Below, one piece after another: positions 6,248 through 10,258 of a DNA stretch of 10,258 nt (position 1 is its first letter; the number at the start of each line of letters is the position of its first letter). A program made the translations under genes and the position numbers. The notes under the pieces were generated by a model that was given only the letters and a program-made list of their open reading frames with translations, was not told the DNA's origin and did no database searches. This DNA is from an uncultured Pirellula sp. (lineage in GTDB: Bacteria; Planctomycetota; Planctomycetia; Pirellulales; Pirellulaceae). Where the stretch lies: the NCBI GenBank assembly GCA_903837255.1, contig CAILTZ010000692.1, positions 1-10,258 of the forward strand. Reading direction: 5' to 3'.

Positions 6248-6949
6248 ATGAGTCAATCACAAGACTGTGCGTTACTTTCGATTTGCGATTTAAAAAAATT
6301 CTACGACCAGCCAGGTGGTGGCAAGCTGACGATTCTGGATGTTCCAGAGTTTCAGATCGCTCGAGGCGAGCAAGTGGTACTGCGGGGCGAGAGCGGCAGT
6401 GGCAAGACGACGCTGCTGCATGTGATTTCGGGGATTGTCCCGGCCGACAGCGGATCGATACGGCTCGAGGGGGTCGAGTTGATGCAATTTTCCGAGGCCA
6501 AGCGGGATCGGATTCGGGCGGCGAAGATGGGCTATGTGTTCCAAACGTTCAACCTTTTGCCTGCTTTTACCGCTTTGGAAAACGTTCGCTTGGGGATGAG
6601 TTTTGCTCGAGGCGAGCTGGATATTGAGCGAGCCAAGGATCTTCTCAATCGTGTCGGATTGCACGATCGCATGCATTATTTACCCGGTCAGTTGTCTGTC
6701 GGCCAGCAGCAGCGGGTGGCCGTGGCACGTGCGCTGGTCAATCGCCCGATCTTGCTTTTGGCTGACGAGCCGACTGCGAATGTTGACCCAGCCAACCAAG
6801 AACGCATGATTGAATTAATCGCAAAACAATGCCAAGAGGAAAGCGTGGCGTTGCTTTTGGTGACCCATTCCGATGCGGTGGCTTCGAGGTTTTCCCGAGT
6901 CGAGCAGCTTTCCGAGATCAATCGAGCGTTGCGCACAGCGAGTGTTTAA
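6248..6949 (+). CDS. ABC transporter ATP-binding protein, MacB/LolD type
   Basis: This is a 233-residue nucleotide-binding subunit that powers the adjacent permease by ATP binding and hydrolysis at the inner face of the cytoplasmic membrane. Visible motifs are Walker A GESGSGKTT (47-55), Q-loop Gln99 in YVFQTFNLLP, signature LSVGQQQRVA (149-158), Walker B ILLLADEP with Glu174 and H-loop His207 in VTHSD. The YVFQTFNLLP and LADEPTANVD segments place it with the MacB/LolD/FtsE group of mechanotransmitting ABC systems, not importers with binding proteins. The signature has Val in place of the usual first Gly (LSGGQ) and the D-loop reads NVD where NLD or ALD is common; both should be tolerated. 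The frame continues upstream, but ATG 6248 is the start that places the family's N-terminal strand correctly; a GGAG lies about 14 bases before it. The permease starts 43 bases downstream. Confidence 0.93.
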   Translation: MSQSQDCALLSICDLKKFYDQPGGGKLTILDVPEFQIARGEQVVLRGESGSGKTTLLHVISGIVPADSGSIRLEGVELMQFSEAKRDRIRAAKMGYVFQTFNLLPAFTALENVRLGMSFARGELDIERAKDLLNRVGLHDRMHYLPGQLSVGQQQRVAVARALVNRPILLLADEPTANVDPANQERMIELIAKQCQEESVALLLVTHSDAVASRFSRVEQLSEINRALRTASV

Positions 6950-6956
6950 CGCTGTG
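6934..6956 (+). repeat. Hairpin spanning the ATPase stop codon
   Basis: CACAGCG (6934-6940) and CGCTGTG (6950-6956) form a perfect 7-bp stem with a 9-base loop that contains the TAA stop (6947-6949) of the ATPase gene. Only a few A follow, so it is not a classic terminator. It could stabilise the upstream message or lower read-through into the permease gene. Confidence 0.45.
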
Positions 6957-6992
6957 AAAACCAAGACCTTCTAGCCTTCAGAGAAAAAACCG

Positions 6993-8366
6993 ATGAATCT
7001 ATTGTCGATCGCCTTGCGAAACTTGCGATACCGCAAACTCGCTTCGTTTTTGACAGCCCTTTCGATGGCCTTGGGGGTGGCATTGGTGGTGTTGGTTTTG
7101 ACGATTTCTGGGGTGATTGAAAAGTCGCTCGAGAAGACCAGCAACGTCGGCTACAACTTGATTGTCGGGGCCAAGGGCAGTCCGTTGCAGTTGGTGTTTA
7201 ACACAGTGTTTTTCCTGAGTCAGCCGGTCGAAAATGTGCCTTATGCGTACTACATGGAGTATTTGCCGGCCGACGGCCGGCAGAAGGAGTACCAGCGGAT
7301 AGGCGGGGAGCTCAAGGAGCCAGAGCGTTCCGGGTTGTATTCGTTCTTGATGCAGGGTGGATTTGCGATTCCGCTGTGCATGGGGGATTACGTCGATGAG
7401 TTTCGTTGCGTGGCCACCACGCCGGATTACTTTGGGCTGCTAAAGCATGGGGATTTAAACGATCAGGATTACCGGTTCTCCCAGGGCAGGAACTTCGTCG
7501 ATTACTCGGAGGATTATGGTTTTTTTGAGGCGGTTGTTGGGTCTCAGGTCGCCGATCGGCTGGGGCTCAAGCCAGGCAGTCAGATCTTTGCATCGCATGG
7601 GGCCGAAAGTGGGCAGGCGCACGGCCAGGGGTTTGTCGTGGTAGGGATTTTGGAGCCTACTGGGAGTCCGAATGACCGGGGGGCCTTTGTGAACATCGAA
7701 GGTTTTTACTTGTTGGAAGGTCACGTTGCGCCTGAGCGGGACGAGGAGTCGGGGTTGGAAAAGCGAGGGACGGCTCAGGGTCCACAGAGGCAAGGAGTGT
7801 TGTCCAAGGTTCGATTGCCGGTAGAGAAGCGTGAGGTGACAGCGATTTTGCTAAAGCCCAACGGATTTGCGGCCATGTCGATGGAAAAGCAGATCAACAA
7901 GACGAAATTTGCGCAGGCCGTTTCGCCGATTGGGCAAATCGAGGGGTTGCTTGGAGTGTTTGTCCGGCCACTTCGTTGGGCGTTTCTAGGGCTGACGAGT
8001 TTGGTGGTGATAGTCAGTGCGATCAGCATTTTGGTTAGCATTTACAACAGCATGAACGATCGCAAGAAGGACATTGCCGTGATGCGTGCGCTTGGGGCTT
8101 CGCGAGATCACATCACGGCCATTATTTTGCTTGAATCGCTTTTGATCGCCTTGGCCGGCGGACTTGTCGGGTGGCTTGTTGGGCACGCTTTGGGGCCATT
8201 GAGCAATGCTTGGACGATGCCCACGACGGGGGTGAAGATTGATTGGTTTGCGGTCCAGTCGCGATGGGAGCTATGGATTGTGCCCGGGCTGGTGTTTCTT
8301 GGGACGATGGCCGGTGCGATCCCTGCGATGGCGGCTTATCGAACGCCGGTGGCAAGGAATCTTTAG
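6993..8366 (+). CDS. ABC transporter permease, MacB/FtsX type
   Basis: This 457-residue inner-membrane subunit has the four-segment MacB topology: a first membrane helix at about 17-42, a long periplasmic domain (about 43-325, MacB_PCD-like), then three helices at about 330-351, 374-400 and 427-448 forming the FtsX domain. The cytoplasmic loop NDRKKDIAVMRALGASRDHI (355-374) is the classic FtsX coupling segment that contacts the ATPase. A conserved-looking LIVGAKGSPLQL (56-67) follows the first helix. I recall this motif from a subgroup of MacB-like permeases that includes zinc-regulated operons of gammaproteobacteria, but that link is from memory and the substrate is unknown. No membrane-fusion (MacA-like) gene or outer-membrane channel is next to it, so the pair may act alone on lipoproteins, peptides or the envelope. 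Start ATG 6993 is preceded by an AGAGAAAA stretch, a weak ribosome binding site. Confidence 0.92.
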   Translation: MNLLSIALRNLRYRKLASFLTALSMALGVALVVLVLTISGVIEKSLEKTSNVGYNLIVGAKGSPLQLVFNTVFFLSQPVENVPYAYYMEYLPADGRQKEYQRIGGELKEPERSGLYSFLMQGGFAIPLCMGDYVDEFRCVATTPDYFGLLKHGDLNDQDYRFSQGRNFVDYSEDYGFFEAVVGSQVADRLGLKPGSQIFASHGAESGQAHGQGFVVVGILEPTGSPNDRGAFVNIEGFYLLEGHVAPERDEESGLEKRGTAQGPQRQGVLSKVRLPVEKREVTAILLKPNGFAAMSMEKQINKTKFAQAVSPIGQIEGLLGVFVRPLRWAFLGLTSLVVIVSAISILVSIYNSMNDRKKDIAVMRALGASRDHITAIILLESLLIALAGGLVGWLVGHALGPLSNAWTMPTTGVKIDWFAVQSRWELWIVPGLVFLGTMAGAIPAMAAYRTPVARNL

Positions 8367-8557
8367 GCGGAGAAGCACCGGTGAAAAGCCTCCATGACGT
8401 TGCAAAACGCTTGGCAGACGCGGTTTTTTCCAGCGTTTTGGCACAGGTGCAGCTTGGGGAAAACTGGACGAATTATTGAAGATAGCGGGGTTGCAAGGAC
8501 GATTCTTGGCGGACAAACGCAAGCGGTTGCAAGGCTTGGGTACGGGGGGACAAGAGT

Positions 8558-8581
8558 CCCGAAGGATCCTTGGGATTTTTT
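8558..8581 (+). terminator. Possible rho-independent terminator
   Basis: CCC-(G)-AAG (8558-8564) can pair with CTT-GGG (8569-8574) around a GATC loop, with one bulged G, and six T follow (8576-8581). The stem is short and imperfect. The position, just before the tRNA promoter, fits the end of the ABC transporter transcript. Confidence 0.4.
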
Positions 8582-8584
8582 CCG

Positions 8585-8612
8585 TTGACATCAGGAAACG
8601 AATCGATAAACT
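8585..8612 (+). promoter_or_regulatory. Promoter for the tRNA-Ile/tRNA-Ala pair
   Basis: A consensus TTGACA (8585-8590) is followed after 16 bases by TAAACT (8607-8612, four of six). Transcription would begin near 8619, about 40 bases before tRNA-Ile. Confidence 0.6.
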
Positions 8613-8657
8613 TGCCCGTCCACTTTGGCACTGCGTTTGGTAGCAAACTTGGGCTTC

Positions 8658-8731
8658 GCGCACGTAGCTCAGTTGGTTAGAGCGCGTCGCTGATAACGAC
8701 GAGGTCCGTGGTTCGAATCCACGCGTGCGCA
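8658..8731 (+). tRNA. tRNA-Ile (anticodon GAU)
   Basis: The 74-base cloverleaf has acceptor GCGCACG/CGTGCGC with discriminator A, D-arm TAGCTCAGTTGGTTAGA, anticodon stem CGTCG/CGACG with loop CTGATAA (anticodon GAT at 8692-8694), and T-arm CGTGG-TTCGAAT-CCACG. CCA is not encoded. It reads AUC and AUU codons and is the tRNA usually found in the 16S-23S spacer, yet no 16S lies upstream here. Confidence 0.97.
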
Positions 8732-8742
8732 TTAGTGGGGAT

Positions 8743-8764
8743 ACCGGTGGCAACTCCGGTTTTT
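8743..8764 (+). other. Short hairpin with T-run between the two tRNA genes
   Basis: ACCGG (8743-8747) pairs with CCGGT (8756-8760) over an 8-base loop, and T continues to 8764. With only 5 bp it is more likely a processing or pausing element than an efficient terminator. Confidence 0.3.
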
Positions 8765-8801
8765 GATGACCGGGTTTTTGGTGACCGGGTTTTTGACGTC
8801 C
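8756..8801 (+). repeat. Tandem 14/15-bp repeat in the tRNA-Ile/tRNA-Ala spacer
   Basis: CCGG(G)TTTTTG recurs at 8756, 8770 and 8785, with a fourth CCGGGGG at 8800 running into the first bases of tRNA-Ala. Copies two and three share TGACCGGGTTTTTG exactly (8767-8780 and 8782-8795). The steps are 14, 15 and 15 bases. Confidence 0.75.
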
Positions 8802-8874
8802 GGGGGTGTAGCTCAGTTGGGAGAGCATCTGCTTTGCAAGCAGAGGGTCATGGGTTCAAGTCCCTTCACCTCCA
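8802..8874 (+). tRNA. tRNA-Ala (anticodon UGC)
   Basis: The 73-base cloverleaf has acceptor GGGGGTG/CACCTCC with discriminator A and includes the G3-U70 wobble pair that identifies tRNA-Ala to alanyl-tRNA synthetase. The anticodon stem TCTGC/GCAGA holds loop TTTGCAA (anticodon TGC at 8835-8837). CCA is not encoded. It stands 70 bases after tRNA-Ile and probably shares its transcript. Confidence 0.97.
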
Positions 8875-9055
8875 TTTGGTTTGAGGCATTGGATTTTTGG
8901 TTTTGGTTTTTTGGGATTGGGAACGGTTCGAGATCGGTCGATTGTCCTTGAGTGTCCGTTAGCGGTGAGCAGCGGCGCGGGGCAGAAGACCAAGCGGTTA
9001 AACGCGGCGAATTGAAGACCTCCGAAAAACAAAATGGCCAAAATGAAAATTGCAG

Positions 9056-9084
9056 TTGACGCGAACGGGTTGGTCTCCTAGAAT
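9056..9084 (+). promoter_or_regulatory. Separate promoter for 23S rRNA
   Basis: TTGACG (9056-9061, five of six) and TAGAAT (9079-9084, five of six) are spaced by exactly 17 bases. This is the best promoter match in the window. It lies after tRNA-Ala, so 23S does not need read-through from the tRNA promoter. Predicted start near 9091. Confidence 0.7.
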
Positions 9085-9154
9085 GCCTACCCCTTCGACA
9101 AACGAAGCGACGCTGACCGCAAGGTTGGGAGCTTGGTTTGACCAAGGAAACAAT

Positions 9155-9167
9155 TGATCTTTGACAA
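9155..9167 (+). promoter_or_regulatory. boxA-like rRNA antitermination element
   Basis: TGATCTTTGACAA matches the rrn boxA TGCTCTTTAACAA at 11 of 13 positions. It lies about 65 bases after the predicted start, where NusB/NusE would bind the nascent leader RNA to prevent premature termination. Confidence 0.6.
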
Positions 9168-9470
9168 TTTGGTTGGATTGGTAGATGGCATCTAGACGCC
9201 AGGCTGTTTCGCAAGAAATGGCTTGGGCGACTACAATGTTTGAAGCCGGTTCTGTGATTCTCTGGTGAATTTCCTGAGTGGTTGATTCGAGCGTTGCTCG
9301 ATGGTGCTGCGAGGGGGGTGTTGCTGGGGGGTTTTTTACCGAAATCAAACGAGCGTGAATTAGAGAGCGAATTGGAGGTTGATAGCAAGCCGGATGCGGT
9401 TTGGTCGAGTGGGTTCCTTTCGGGGGGCTTGTGAGGCTAGATTGGTTTGGTTTGAGATTGAGATTCCGAT

Positions 9471-10258
9471 GGTCAAGTTACTAAGGGCGCACGGGGGATG
9501 CCTCGGGTATTGAGAGGCGATGAAGAGCGTGGAAGTCTGCGAAAAGCTTGGGGTAATCGACAAACAGGTTATGATCCCGAGATCCTCGAATTAGCGTATA
9601 CTGAATTCATAGGTATACGTGGCCAACCCAGGGAATTGAAACATCTTAGTACCTGGTGGAAAAGAAAGAAAAATCGATTCCGTAAGTAGCGGCGAGCGAA
9701 AGCGGAATAGCCCAAACCAGAGGGGTTTCCCTTCTGGGGTTGTAGGGCCATTCATATGGGAGTTACAAAGCGACAACTAGTTGAACAGCATGGAAAGGCT
9801 GACCATAGACGGTGACAGTCCGGTAAGCGAAAGTTGAGCGCCTCCCGAGTGGTACCTGAGTAGGACCATGCACGTGAAACGTGGTCTGAATCTGCGGGGA
9901 CCATCCCGCAAGGCTAAATACTCCTCAATGACCGATAGTAAACTAAGTACAGCGATGGAAAGGTGAGAAGAACCCCTATTAGGGGAGGTATGTGAACCTG
10001 AAACCGTGCGCTTACAAGCGGTCGGAGCACTATTAAAAGTGTGACGGCGTGCCTTTTGCAAAATGATCCGGCGAGTTAGCGTTTGCAGCGGGTTAAGGCC
10101 TTACGGGCTGTAGCCATAGGGAAACCGAGTCTGAATAGGGCGTTTTTGTTGCGGGCGCTAGGCGCGAAACTGCGTGATCTACCCATGGACAGGTTGAAGC
10201 GCGGGTTAAACTGCGTGGAGGACCGAACTCATTTGGGTTGAAAACCGATGGGATGATC
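9471..10258 (+). rRNA. rrl: 23S ribosomal RNA, 5' portion (continues past the right edge)
   Basis: The gene begins near GGTCAAGTTACTAAGGGC, aligned to the E. coli 23S 5' end. Conserved stretches follow in order: GGATGCC and GAGGCGATGAAG, TTGAAACATCTTAGTACC, AGTAGCGGCGAGCGAA, GACCATCCCGCAAGGCTAAATACTCC, CCTGAAACCGTG, GGGAAACCGAGTCTGAATAGGGCG, and GACAGGTTGAAG then TGGAGGACCGAAC. About 788 bases of domains I and II are present. The exact 5' end is uncertain by a few bases. An ORF-based reading of this region is meaningless. The stretch near 9948-9980 differs from the usual bacterial consensus. Confidence 0.97.

Larger units (their letters stand above)
8367..8657. other. Gene-poor stretch between the ABC operon and the tRNA genes
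   Basis: No convincing gene. A 33-codon GTG frame (8381-8479) has no supporting signals. An inverted repeat, CAAAACGCT (8403-8411) with AGCGTTTTG (8432-8440), can form a 9-bp stem but has no T-run after it. The 10-base GGTTGCAAGG occurs twice (8489-8498, 8525-8534). No trace of 16S rRNA was seen. Confidence 0.6.
8875..9470 (+). other. 23S rRNA upstream region and leader (no protein gene)
   Basis: These 596 bases carry no credible coding region; the long minus-strand frames over them are shadows and one would run into tRNA-Ala. The first 180 bases lead to a promoter at 9056-9084, and the rest is a leader of about 380 bases with a boxA-like element and G/T-rich sequence up to the mature 23S end. 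The last part probably pairs with the 3' trailer for RNase III processing, which cannot be tested because the trailer is outside the window. Confidence 0.7.

Noticed and set aside
8381..8479. 33-codon GTG frame after the permease
   Set aside because: There is no ribosome binding site or family resemblance, and it overlaps an inverted repeat.
8813..9388. 191-codon minus-strand frame
   Set aside because: It runs antisense into tRNA-Ala and across the 23S promoter and boxA-like element, so coding is very unlikely.
9498..10061. Short frames on both strands
   Set aside because: They lie wholly within 23S rRNA.

Overview
The window looks like a bacterial chromosome segment, most likely from a planctomycete of the Pirellula/Rhodopirellula/Blastopirellula kind. 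The evidence is an SGNH-hydrolase/DUF1080 secreted protein, a large membrane protein of a type I associate with Planctomycetes, and a 23S rRNA gene with its own promoter and no 16S gene in front of it. The assignment rests on family recognition and gene organisation, not on a database search.

Left part (1-2786). The 5' portion of mnmA (tRNA U34 2-thiolation) runs off the left edge on the minus strand. Divergent from it is a TauE/SafE (YfcA-type) permease whose reading frame breaks in a run of seven G. The permease stop in the shifted frame overlaps a possible ATG of a secreted two-domain protein, an SGNH/GDSL hydrolase fused to a DUF1080 beta-sandwich.

Middle (2787-3742). A gap without an intact gene holds an interrupted small reading frame (in-frame TAA) and a clear rho-independent terminator. 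Base composition changes here: the plus strand has C in excess of G to the left and G in excess of C to the right, whichever strand carries the gene. Then csrA lies on the minus strand with a leader that combines a hairpin and four GGA motifs around its ribosome binding site, suggesting autoregulation.

Right part (3743-8366). Four plus-strand genes follow: a 613-residue polytopic membrane protein of unknown function, smpB (trans-translation) 17 bases behind it with a TTG start, and a two-gene MacB-like ABC transporter (ATPase plus FtsX-type permease). Two copies of GAATC-N4-GATTC sit between smpB and the ATPase gene as a candidate operator, and a hairpin spans the ATPase stop codon.

Right end (8367-10258). 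After a gene-poor stretch come a promoter, tRNA-Ile(GAU) and tRNA-Ala(UGC) separated by a short tandem repeat, then a second near-consensus promoter, a boxA-like antitermination element and the 5' part of 23S rRNA. The tRNA pair usually found in the 16S-23S spacer is kept, but the 16S gene is absent. I saw no CRISPR array, insertion sequence, toxin-antitoxin pair or recognisable defence system.
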